In this document: positions 1 through 5,745 of the stretch, in pieces
How the letters are laid out: each line of letters starts with the position of its first letter
Position numbering within the stretch: the stretch's first letter is position 1
Origin: an uncultured Peptococcaceae bacterium
GTDB lineage: Bacteria; Bacillota; Peptococcia; Peptococcales; Peptococcaceae
DNA length: 5,905 nt
Assembly: GCA_958451915.1 (NCBI GenBank)
Contig: CAUDRX010000144.1
Span: 1 to 5,905 of the forward strand
Direction: 5' to 3'
Position numbers and translations under genes: made by a program
Notes under the pieces: generated by a model
The model's database searches: none
Told to the model about the DNA's origin: nothing
The model's input: the letters and a program-made list of their open reading frames with translations, nothing else

Positions 1-16
1 GACACACAGACACAGC

Positions 17-52
17 AAAGCCGCAGTACGACCACCGTACTGCGGCTTTTTT
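17..52 (+). terminator. Rho-independent terminator of an upstream gene outside the window
   Basis: A perfect 14-bp stem is visible (AAAGCCGCAGTACG at 17-30 pairing with 36-49) with a 5-nt loop ACCAC. The 3' arm runs into six T residues (47-52). The T-run lies only on the plus-strand side, since the left flank has just three A's. It therefore most likely ends transcription of a plus-strand gene located left of the window, and it insulates the ATPase promoters downstream. Confidence 0.9.
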
Positions 53-137
53 GCGCCCAGCTATCCGCCGGAAGACCGAAGCGCCATACGCGCCGGCGCA
101 TTTATTGAAAAGTCACGATTTTTGCCCGGAATTTCTA

Positions 138-166
138 TTGAAAAGTCATGGTTTTCAATGTAAAAT
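138..166 (+). promoter_or_regulatory. Candidate sigma-70 promoter P1 of the ATPase gene, built on repeat unit 2
   Basis: TTGAAA (138-143, part of the repeat) and TAAAAT (161-166) are separated by 17 bp, each matching the consensus hexamer at five of six positions. The 8-bp dyad of repeat unit 2 occupies the space between and over the -35 box, so a protein bound there would be expected to block RNA polymerase. Confidence 0.55.
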
Positions 167-170
167 CCTA

Positions 171-200
171 TTGAAAAGTCATCGTTTTCGCCCCGATAAT
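171..200 (+). promoter_or_regulatory. Candidate sigma-70 promoter P2 of the ATPase gene, built on repeat unit 3
   Basis: TTGAAA (171-176, part of the repeat) and GATAAT (195-200) are 18 bp apart, each matching five of six consensus positions. The inferred transcription start would lie near 206-208, giving a leader of about 25 nt that contains the start of repeat 4 and the ribosome binding site. It is arranged like P1 one repeat unit upstream, so the two may act in tandem. Confidence 0.55.
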
Positions 201-231
201 GTATTGAAAAGTCATGAAAGGAAGGGTCGCC

Positions 232-1548
232 ATGCTTTATCGCAAGATCGCCGCAACCATCGAAGCCCATCTGAAAAACGATCCAGATAAGATCCTGCTC
301 GTCGACGGTGCACGTCAGGTCGGTAAAACGTTCATCATCCGTCATGTCGGCAAGCAGCTCTTTGAGAATTTCATCGAACTCAATATGATCGAAGACAGCC
401 TCAGCGACCAGCTCTTCGCCGATGTACGCAACATCGATGACTTCTACCTTCAGGTCAGCATGCTTGCCGGTGACAGACTGGGCCAACGTGATAACACCCT
501 GATCTTTATCGATGAGATCCAAGCCTATCCACACCTTCTGACACTGCTGAAGTTTCTCCGCGAAGATGCGCGCTTCACCTACATTGCCAGCGGCTCACTC
601 CTCGGGCTTACCCTGTCACAGACGACCTCCATTCCAATGGGGAGCATCCGCCGTGTGCAGATGTACCCATTGGATCTCGAAGAATTTCTCTTCGCAAATG
701 GCATGAATCCTTTCGCCATCGAAACGCTGCGTCGCAAGTTTGAAGCACGGGAGGCCTTGGACGAGAATCTACATGATAAGATGATGGATCTGTTCAAAAA
801 ATATCTCCTGATCGGCGGCATGCCTGACGCCGTCAACAGTTACCTCGCTGATAAAAATATCCAGCGCGTGCGCGAGATCCAACGTGAGATCCGTGATTAC
901 TACGCTGCCGACGCTTCAAAATACGACAGCGAACACCGCTTGAAGATCCGCCGCATCTATGAGATGATCCCTTCAAATCTGGAAAACAAAAAGAAGCGCG
1001 TCGTCGTCAAAGACATCGAAGGAAAAAAAGGCAAGACCTTCGCCAGCTATCAGGATGAATTCGATTATCTCATCAGCGCCGGCATTGCCCTCGAAGTACG
1101 CGCCATCTCGACCCCAACCTTTCCACTCATCGCTTCCAGCGGCAAAAACCTCCTCAAATTCTATCTCAACGACGTCGGCATCCTCTCTGGCATCCTTTTC
1201 GGCAATAACATTCGCGCCATCCTCGACGATACACGCAGCATCAACCTCGGTGCCGTCTATGAGAGCGTCGTCGCGAGCGAGCTGCATGCCCACGGCTACC
1301 AGCTCTTTTATTACGACAATCGCCAGAAAGGCGAAGTCGACTACCTCATCGACGACTATGACAATCTCTCCGTCGTCCCGATCGAAGTCAAATCCGGCAG
1401 AGACTACACCATCCACAGCGCCTTGAACCATTTTGTCTCAAACGAAAGCTATGGCGTCAAAGAAGCCTTCGTCCTTTCCAATGAACGCGAGGTCACCCGC
1501 AAAGGTAAGATCACCTATCTGCCGATCTATTACATCCTCTTCATTTGA
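232..1548 (+). CDS. AAA_14/DUF4143-family ATP-binding protein with a C-terminal nuclease-like motif
   Basis: A 438-residue P-loop ATPase of the archaeal/bacterial AAA_14 plus DUF4143 type. Visible motifs: Walker A GARQVGKT (26-33), Walker B LIFIDE (90-95), a sensor-like ASGS (119-122), the family-typical run around PMGSIRRVQMYPLDLEEF (135-152), and YLLIGGMPDAV (191-201). The C-terminal part carries GEVDYLI (367-373) followed by PIEVKSG (383-389), the E/D...ExK arrangement of a PD-(D/E)xK nuclease fold. Start choice: the in-frame ATG at 214 lies inside repeat 4 and has no ribosome binding site. The ATG at 232 is preceded by AAAGGAAGG (217-225) at 6-nt spacing, so 232 is preferred. Length fits the family and no frame disruption is seen. 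It stands alone between two terminators. Family members are widespread and variable in copy number in anaerobes, but their cellular role is poorly defined. Nuclease activity is inference from the motif only. Confidence 0.9.
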   Translation: MLYRKIAATIEAHLKNDPDKILLVDGARQVGKTFIIRHVGKQLFENFIELNMIEDSLSDQLFADVRNIDDFYLQVSMLAGDRLGQRDNTLIFIDEIQAYPHLLTLLKFLREDARFTYIASGSLLGLTLSQTTSIPMGSIRRVQMYPLDLEEFLFANGMNPFAIETLRRKFEAREALDENLHDKMMDLFKKYLLIGGMPDAVNSYLADKNIQRVREIQREIRDYYAADASKYDSEHRLKIRRIYEMIPSNLENKKKRVVVKDIEGKKGKTFASYQDEFDYLISAGIALEVRAISTPTFPLIASSGKNLLKFYLNDVGILSGILFGNNIRAILDDTRSINLGAVYESVVASELHAHGYQLFYYDNRQKGEVDYLIDDYDNLSVVPIEVKSGRDYTIHSALNHFVSNESYGVKEAFVLSNEREVTRKGKITYLPIYYILFI

Positions 1549-1559
1549 GCTGTATCTAC

Positions 1560-1598
1560 AAAAATACGCCTCCCTGCGTTGCAGGAAGGCGTATTTTT
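1560..1598. terminator. Bidirectional rho-independent terminator between convergent genes
   Basis: A long hairpin: AAAAATACGCCT (1560-1571) pairs with 1587-1598, there is one C/A mismatch, then CCTGC (1573-1577) pairs with GCAGG (1581-1585) around a GTT loop. Its outer arms give five T's at the 3' side in either direction. It lies 12 bp after the ATPase stop and 22 bp beyond the etfA stop, so it can end both transcripts. Confidence 0.93.
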
Positions 1599-1619
1599 GG
1601 ATTCAGGTATGAGTTAGGA

Positions 1620-2630
1620 TCATTTATTTTTCTTGTATTCTTTCACAGCTTCGGTCAGCGCTGGAACGACCTGGAAGAGGTCACCAACGATGCCGTAGGT
1701 TGCGATCTCAAATACTGGGGCTTCTGGGTCATTGTTGATGGCAATGATGGTGCCGGATTTTTCCATACCAACCTGATGCTGGATGGCGCCGCTGATCCCG
1801 ACGGAGATGAAGATGTCTGGGTTAACGGTCTTACCGGTCTGACCAACCTGCTGAGCAACTGGCATCCAGCCGGCGTCGACGGTCTTACGGCTGCCGGCGA
1901 CAACGCCGCCGAGGGCGTCAGCGAGATCCTGGAGAAGCTTGAAGTTTTCAGCCTTGCCGAGGCCGCGGCCGCCGCAGACGATGATGTTGGCATCTTCGAT
2001 GCGGACTGCGCCGTCGTCAACGGTCTGTACGAATTCGATGAATTTGGTGCGGAGGTCTTCGGCTTTGATGGTGATCTTTTCTTTGATCACTGGCACTTTG
2101 CGGCCATCCTGGCGTTCTGCTTTCTTGAACACGGCTGGACGGACGGTACCCATCTGTGGACGGGTGTTAGGGCAGTAGATGTGGCCCATGAGGTTGCCGC
2201 CGAGGGCTGGACGGATCCAGGTGACGACGCCGTCTTTGTCGATCTCGAGCTCGGTGCAGTCGGCGGTGAGGCCGGTGTGCATGTTGCAGGCGACTTTAGG
2301 ACCGAGGTCACGGCCGTTGAAGGTAGCGCCAAAGAGGATGGCGGATGGCTTGTGCTTGTTGATCAGTTCGATGACGGCCTTGGAGTAGGCTTCGGTGCCA
2401 TAGTGAGCGAATTCAGGACCTTCAACAGAAACGACTTTGTCAGCGCCATAAGCGGCTGCTTCTTCGATGCATTTCGTGTTGTCTTCGCCGATGACCATGG
2501 CCCAAACTTCCTGGCCGCATTCGCCGGCCATGCGTTTTGCTTCGTTCAGGAGTTCGAGGCCGACGTTCTTAGGTTCATTGTTTTCCTGTTCAATGAAGAC
2601 CCAAAGGTTTTTGTATTCTTTCAGATCCAT
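1620..2630 (-). CDS. etfA: Electron transfer flavoprotein alpha subunit, FixB/EtfA type
   Basis: A 336-residue EtfA/FixB. The N-terminal half (about 1-200) is the ETF alpha/beta domain, with GATFNGRDLGPKVA (101-114), TGLTADCTEL (119-128) and RPALGGN (140-146). The C-terminal half is the FAD-binding domain: CGGRGLG (219-225), GSRKTVDAGW (246-255), QVGQTGK (261-267), GISGAIQHQVGM (278-289) and INNDPEAPVFEIATYGIVGD (298-317). The Arg in GSR and His in AIQH are positions known to contact the alpha-FAD in this family. It pairs with EtfB, and in bifurcating complexes this flavin passes the high-potential electron on to FixC. It is the last gene of the operon, 16 bp after etfB. Its ribosome binding site GGGAGG overlaps the etfB stop region, which suggests translational coupling. 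Full length, no anomalies. It is called FixB-type because fixC and fixX lie in the same operon. Confidence 0.95.
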   Translation of the reverse strand: MDLKEYKNLWVFIEQENNEPKNVGLELLNEAKRMAGECGQEVWAMVIGEDNTKCIEEAAAYGADKVVSVEGPEFAHYGTEAYSKAVIELINKHKPSAILFGATFNGRDLGPKVACNMHTGLTADCTELEIDKDGVVTWIRPALGGNLMGHIYCPNTRPQMGTVRPAVFKKAERQDGRKVPVIKEKITIKAEDLRTKFIEFVQTVDDGAVRIEDANIIVCGGRGLGKAENFKLLQDLADALGGVVAGSRKTVDAGWMPVAQQVGQTGKTVNPDIFISVGISGAIQHQVGMEKSGTIIAINNDPEAPVFEIATYGIVGDLFQVVPALTEAVKEYKKNK

Positions 2631-2646
2631 GTTTTTTCAGCCTCCC

Positions 2647-3456
2647 TTAGATCAAGTTGTTTTCAGTGAGTTTTGCCATGAGGTTCGCAACGGATTCCTT
2701 GGCATCCTTACCGGTGACATCTTCGCCGCGGGTGCGCATTTTTGGCGGATGGGCGCTGCGGACGTTGGTTGGGGAGCCTTTGAGACCGATTCTGGTGCGG
2801 TCGAGAGCTTCACCGAGCATGTCTGCGGAGATCCATTCAACTTTGGCGCGCTTTGCAGCGATCTTGCCGCGAACGGTGCCGCGACGTGGCTTGTTGATGT
2901 CCTTGGTAACGGCGATCAGTGCAGGGAGCTGGGTCTCGAGCACTTCATAACCCATTTCATGGGCACGTTTGGTCTTGAGCTTGTCGCCTTCGACTTCGGC
3001 GCCGATGCAATAGGTGATCTGTGGCAGGCCGAGGTGTTCTGCGAGTTCAGGGCCGACCTGACCGGTGTCACCGTCGACGGCCATGATGCCGCAGATGATG
3101 AGGTCAAATGGTGCGCCCTGTTTTTCTTCAAGATACTTGGCAGCGACTGCAAGGGAATAGCTGGTCGCGTAGGTATCAGCACCACCGAAAGCACGGTCGG
3201 TGAGCAGGTAAGCGTCATCGCAGCCCATGCTGATGCATTCACGAAGGGCTTCTTCTGCTGGAGGAGGCCCCATGGTGAGCAGGGTGATGGTGGTGTCTGG
3301 GTTCTGTTCTTTCAGGGTAACGGCAGTTTCAACTGCGTTTAAGTCCATTGGGTTAACGATACTTGGTACCCCTTTACGGATCAGGGTATTGGTTACTGGA
3401 TCGACCTTAATCTCGGAGGTATCCGGAACCTGTTTAATGCATGCTAAGATTCTCAT
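2647..3456 (-). CDS. etfB: Electron transfer flavoprotein beta subunit, FixA/EtfB type, bifurcating-like
   Basis: A 269-residue EtfB/FixA. It opens with MRILACIKQVPDT and has VDPVTNTLIRKGV (18-30), VNPMDLNAVE (34-43), a conserved TMGPPPAEEALRE stretch (61-73), DRAFGGADTYATS (87-99) and VDGDTGQVGPELAEHLGLPQ (127-146). The last motif resembles the segment that holds a second FAD in bifurcating ETFs, where non-bifurcating ETFs bind AMP. The whole protein looks much closer to the Acidaminococcus-type bifurcating EtfB than to the mitochondrial type. Its expected role is NADH oxidation and electron bifurcation at the beta-FAD. The ribosome binding site AAAGAGGAG (complement of 3466-3474) lies 9 nt before the ATG. 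It follows fixX by 51 bp, with no clear terminator or promoter in the gap, so it is read as the third gene of the operon. Confidence 0.94.
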   Translation of the reverse strand: MRILACIKQVPDTSEIKVDPVTNTLIRKGVPSIVNPMDLNAVETAVTLKEQNPDTTITLLTMGPPPAEEALRECISMGCDDAYLLTDRAFGGADTYATSYSLAVAAKYLEEKQGAPFDLIICGIMAVDGDTGQVGPELAEHLGLPQITYCIGAEVEGDKLKTKRAHEMGYEVLETQLPALIAVTKDINKPRRGTVRGKIAAKRAKVEWISADMLGEALDRTRIGLKGSPTNVRSAHPPKMRTRGEDVTGKDAKESVANLMAKLTENNLI

Positions 3457-3507
3457 AGTTCACTGCTCCTCTTTCTTCGTTATGAAATTCAAACGATCAC
3501 TAATGGT

Positions 3508-3813
3508 TTAGCCTTGTTTGGACAAGAAACCGTGGCCTTGAGTTGGGTAGTTCCAGTCGTAACCAGGGCGGCGTTCGTTGAGACGTTCGCAAACGAGACG
3601 GCAGTTGCCGCATTCGAGGCAGCCGACATGGTCAAACGTCATGATGTCGTTGATCTCATCCCATTTGTAGCGTTCGGCAGGGCAGCTATAGGTGCAGGCA
3701 CGATGAGTGCAGGTACGGCATGCTTCTTTATCGATGACGATATGTGCGTGTTCGTCATCACTGTCGAAACGGTCGGCCGCAAGACGGTCGTCCATGTTCA
3801 GTTTTTTCATCAT
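3508..3813 (-). CDS. fixX: Ferredoxin-like FixX protein with eight cysteines
   Basis: A 101-residue FixX-family iron-sulfur protein. The N-terminal part ends in the family-typical EHAHIVID (21-28). Two cysteine groups follow: C32-x2-C35-x4-C40-x3-C44-P-A, then C65-L-E-C68-G-N-C71-x3-C75. Eight cysteines are enough for two [4Fe-4S] clusters. As I remember the family, the E. coli FixX keeps only the CPA cysteine and three of CLECGTC, enough for one cluster, while diazotroph FixX proteins keep the fuller set. It is expected to carry electrons between FixC flavin and the acceptor at the membrane side. The start overlaps the fixC stop by 4 nt (ATGA, 3813-3810), giving tight translational coupling, with AAGGGGG about 10 nt upstream. 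A second ATG lies one codon downstream. The C-terminal WNYPTQGHGF is a variant of the family's usual W-x-YPRGGxG ending. Confidence 0.92.
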   Translation of the reverse strand: MMKKLNMDDRLAADRFDSDDEHAHIVIDKEACRTCTHRACTYSCPAERYKWDEINDIMTFDHVGCLECGNCRLVCERLNERRPGYDWNYPTQGHGFLSKQG

Positions 3814-5093
3814 AATGATAATACCCCCTTGATGGCATCTTTTGCTACGCTAAATACTTTGAACTTAGGCAGGCCTTTGACGATGGTCTTCGCAACGCCC
3901 TGAGCTGCGCCGCCGTCCACTTTGTACATGCTCTGGAGGGCGCTGATGGCGAGTTCTGGGTAGGTCGTGAAGAGGTGTTCGCTGTTGGCCATGTAGTGAT
4001 GCGCATTCTTCAGCGTCTTGAAGTCGTTCAGGGTGTTGTGTTCAAGACGTGCGGTATACATGCTGAGGAAATCTTTCGTGAAGATGCCTTTTGCAAGAGC
4101 CTGTTCAGCAGTTTCGGCTGCTGCGATACCACTCATGATGGCGTAGTCCATCCCGCGTACGGTAAAACCACGGTTGAGGCAGAGACCGGCTGCGTCACCG
4201 GTCACGAGGATGCCGTCGCCGCAGAATTCGGAGAAGGAATCATAACCGCCTTCTGGGATCAGGTGAGCGGTGTATTCAACGAGTTCGCCGCCATCGATGT
4301 ATTTACCGATGACTGGATGTTCTTTGAGCGCTTCCATGGCATCTGGCAGATGCAGGCCGCTTTCCTTCCAGGTCTTGGAATCCTGAACGAGACCGATGGA
4401 GATGGTGTCTTTGTTGGTGTACATGAAGAGACCACCAAAGATGCCCTGGTTCGCAGAACCCATACCGAGGAGTGCGACGCCTTTGTCGCTGTTGGTGTTG
4501 AAACGGTCGTTGATGACGTTTTCTTTGAGACGGATGACGCTCTTGACGCCGACTGCGATGTTTTCGAGACGGATCGGATCGATAACACCGGCACGTTCAG
4601 CAACGATGGCGTTAACGCCTTCTGCGTCGATGACGAGATCGCATTCGAGTTCTTCATCACCAACGGTGACACCGCAGACGCGGCCGTCTTTGCGGATGAG
4701 GCCGTCTACGCAGGCACCGCCGATAACGAGGCCGCCGGCTTCTTCAACCTTCTTGGCGAGCCACTTGTCAAATTTTTCGCGCAGTACGCTGTAGGACTGG
4801 TTGCCCAGTGCGTTGGTCGTGGTATCGATGATAACGGCGTCTTCGTCGTTCATCATCATGAGATATTCCTGGTTGATCTCACGTTCGAGTGGGGCTTCAC
4901 CTTTCCACGCATCACCCATGAGCTTGTCGAGGGCGTAGGTATAGATACGGCCACCGGAGACATTCTTCGCACCACTGTAAGGAGCTTTTTCCAAAACGAG
5001 GACCTTACGGCCTGCTTTGGAGAGACGATATGCCGCAGACAAACCTGCTAAGCCACCGCCAATGACGATCACTTCAAATCTTTCTTCTGACAT
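3810..5093 (-). CDS. fixC: FixC-type flavoprotein, ETF:quinone oxidoreductase-like subunit
   Basis: A 427-residue FAD-dependent oxidoreductase of the FixC family. The N-terminal dinucleotide-binding fold shows GGGLAGLSAAYRLSKAG (12-28) and ends its second strand at VLVLEK (31-36). GAKNVSGGRIYTYAL (41-55) is the characteristic FixC segment. DAEGVN (156-161) and TGDAAGLCLNRGFTVRGMDY (298-317) complete the FAD site. Length matches FixC. Unlike mitochondrial ETF-QO it has no C-terminal iron-sulfur domain, and FixX, encoded next, supplies that part. It is expected to accept the high-potential electron from EtfAB and reduce a quinone or equivalent, as a peripheral membrane protein. No transmembrane segment or signal peptide is seen. 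The ATG at 5093 is supported by AGGTGG (complement of 5101-5106) at 7-nt spacing. It is the first gene of the operon, whereas the common order is fixABCX. Confidence 0.94.
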   Translation of the reverse strand: MSEERFEVIVIGGGLAGLSAAYRLSKAGRKVLVLEKAPYSGAKNVSGGRIYTYALDKLMGDAWKGEAPLEREINQEYLMMMNDEDAVIIDTTTNALGNQSYSVLREKFDKWLAKKVEEAGGLVIGGACVDGLIRKDGRVCGVTVGDEELECDLVIDAEGVNAIVAERAGVIDPIRLENIAVGVKSVIRLKENVINDRFNTNSDKGVALLGMGSANQGIFGGLFMYTNKDTISIGLVQDSKTWKESGLHLPDAMEALKEHPVIGKYIDGGELVEYTAHLIPEGGYDSFSEFCGDGILVTGDAAGLCLNRGFTVRGMDYAIMSGIAAAETAEQALAKGIFTKDFLSMYTARLEHNTLNDFKTLKNAHHYMANSEHLFTTYPELAISALQSMYKVDGGAAQGVAKTIVKGLPKFKVFSVAKDAIKGVLSL

Positions 5094-5154
5094 GTTTCTC
5101 CCACCTCATTTAAAATTGAGATTTAAACAACTCATACCTTTTGGCGTCTTAGCG

Positions 5155-5168
5155 CCGATGGCGATCGG
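5155..5168. repeat. Short inverted repeat in the fixC leader
   Basis: CCGAT (5155-5159) and ATCGG (5164-5168) flank GGCG. Just beside it, GGCG (5143-5146) and CGCC (5153-5156) could form an alternative small stem that shares bases with the first. In the fixC transcript these lie in the predicted leader of roughly 100 nt, GC-rich inside otherwise AT-rich DNA. They could be RNA structure or an operator, but they are short enough to be chance. Confidence 0.35.
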
Positions 5169-5205
5169 GGCTTATGCCGCACGATCACTTAAATAGTACT
5201 CTTTT

Positions 5206-5234
5206 ATCTTACTATAATTTTCAGACTATTTCAA
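5206..5234 (-). promoter_or_regulatory. Candidate promoter of the fixC-fixX-etfB-etfA operon
   Basis: On the minus strand TTGAAA (complement of 5229-5234) and TAAGAT (complement of 5206-5211) are separated by 17 bp, matching the consensus hexamers at five and four of six positions. Transcription would start near 5199, leaving a leader of about 105 nt before the fixC ATG. It is the best hexamer pair I found upstream of fixC. Confidence 0.45.
5216..5230. promoter_or_regulatory. CodY-box-like 15-mer inside the fixC promoter
   Basis: AATTTTCAGACTATT matches 13 of 15 positions of the published CodY consensus AATTTTCWGAAAATT, with both mismatches in the right half. It lies between the predicted -35 and -10 boxes, where binding would repress. 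CodY senses branched-chain amino acids and GTP in many Firmicutes. Whether this organism has CodY cannot be seen here, and AT-rich DNA produces such matches by chance at some rate. Confidence 0.3.
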
Positions 5235-5367
5235 AGCCTATTTTCGAACGCATAAGACAAAATCCATTGTTCTTCGTTATTATTATCATAAATCAGCGGG
5301 TTCGCGTCAAGACCGTATTTGTTATGAATCCTTTCCAAATATGTGTCACAAAGCGGAAAATGGCAAT

Positions 5368-5394
5368 GAAACAGGCGGCAGAACTCACTGTTTC
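5368..5394. repeat. Inverted repeat of unknown role
   Basis: GAAACAG (5368-5374) and CTGTTTC (5388-5394) are perfect 7-bp arms around a 13-nt loop. No T-run follows on the plus strand and only a weak T-rich stretch on the minus strand, so it is not a good terminator. It may be an operator, RNA structure or chance. Confidence 0.35.
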
Positions 5395-5441
5395 CGTAAG
5401 AAAATGACCATTTGCGCGTGTGTGTGAAGTCGGAGGTTCTT

Positions 5442-5504
5442 ATGGCGCAGCATAATTTTACGCCTGAAGGGCTAATGTGCATCCCATTGAAACGGCGGTG
5501 TTAA
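5442..5504 (+). CDS. Possible 20-residue peptide gene, unrecognised
   Basis: A short frame, MAQHNFTPEGLMCIPLKRRC, begins at ATG 5442 after CGGAGG (5431-5436) at 5-nt spacing, one of the better ribosome binding sites in the intergenic region. It ends at TAA 5502-5504. It has two cysteines and a basic C-terminus but no signal peptide or membrane segment. No convincing promoter was found directly upstream and the peptide matches nothing I know. It could be a small protein, an upstream leader peptide, or a chance frame. Confidence 0.22.
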   Translation: MAQHNFTPEGLMCIPLKRRC

Positions 5505-5739
5505 CATAAAATTCAAATTGTTTTCGCATTTTGTCTTTTCTCAGATTTTGGTCATTACGCGACTGCTTTGGACTGGATGGACACAAGTCATCTTTATCTG
5601 TCTGTTTCTATGTTGGATTTTCTATCAAGGGCTCGGGTGCTTGCATAAAAATATTGAAAGCAGATACGCCGAGCGGGGCTTTTCGGCAAAGATCTGTCCC
5701 AAATGGCGCAAATAACTATCCGCAGCCGGAATTTTCGCG

Positions 5740-5745
5740 TATAAT
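5740..5745 (+). promoter_or_regulatory. -10 box of the CoA-disulfide-reductase-like gene
   Basis: A perfect TATAAT with transcription expected near 5752, leaving about 30 nt of leader before the TTG start at 5782. No good -35 hexamer is present at 16-18 bp upstream (TATCCG is the nearest) and there is no TG extension. The promoter may therefore need an activator or be weak. Confidence 0.55.

Larger units (their letters stand above)
103..214 (+). repeat. Four direct repeats of TATTGAAAAGTCA at exact 33-bp pitch
   Basis: Identical 13-mers lie at 103-115, 136-148, 169-181 and 202-214, each starting exactly 33 bp after the last. In the first three copies similarity extends a further 7-8 bp as YSRTTTTY, so each unit is about 20 bp conserved plus about 12-13 bp variable. 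The second unit forms a perfect dyad ATTGAAAA-N7-TTTTCAAT (137-144 / 152-159). The third keeps 5-bp arms (GAAAA/TTTTC) and the first 4-bp arms (AAAA/TTTT). The fourth copy lacks the right arm and runs into the ribosome binding site of the ATPase. The array lies wholly upstream of the ATPase start. The units are too short for a CRISPR array. An operator array, an iteron-like array or a dispersed intergenic repeat are the options, and the sequence alone does not decide between them. Confidence 0.9.

Noticed and set aside
103..214. CRISPR array
   Set aside because: Identical repeats are only 13 bp (about 20 bp extended) with about 13-bp spacers, far below CRISPR dimensions, and no cas genes are present.
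214..231. ATPase start at the upstream in-frame ATG
   Set aside because: That ATG lies in the repeat with no Shine-Dalgarno upstream, whereas ATG 232 has AAAGGAAGG at proper spacing and gives the usual family N-terminus.
61..534. 157-codon minus-strand frame spanning the repeats and the start of the ATPase
   Set aside because: It runs antisense through the Walker A region. Its repetitive C-terminus is just the DNA repeat translated on the other strand, and there is no supporting ribosome binding site.
1545..2669. Long plus-strand open frame opposite etfA
   Set aside because: It is antisense to a clearly conserved EtfA, has no ribosome binding site and yields a low-complexity D/F/V-rich protein. 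It is a by-product of codon bias.
3975..5051. 358-codon plus-strand frame opposite fixC
   Set aside because: It is a shadow of FixC in the complementary frame, with no start signal and no recognisable domain.
5231..5482. 83-codon minus-strand frame in the intergenic region
   Set aside because: No ribosome binding site, no motif and codon use unlike the neighbours. It also overlaps the predicted fixC promoter.
5653..5661. Further copy of the TATTGAAA repeat
   Set aside because: Only TATTGAAA matches before the sequence diverges, with no second copy at 33 bp, so a chance 8-mer is the simpler reading.
5666..5690. GCCGA...TCGGC hairpin as a terminator
   Set aside because: The stem is 5 bp with a large loop, no T-run follows on either strand, and no gene ends there.
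5518..5715. 65-codon hydrophobic frame that could be a small membrane protein
   Set aside because: It starts at TTG with no ribosome binding site in T-rich DNA, where hydrophobic codons arise by chance.
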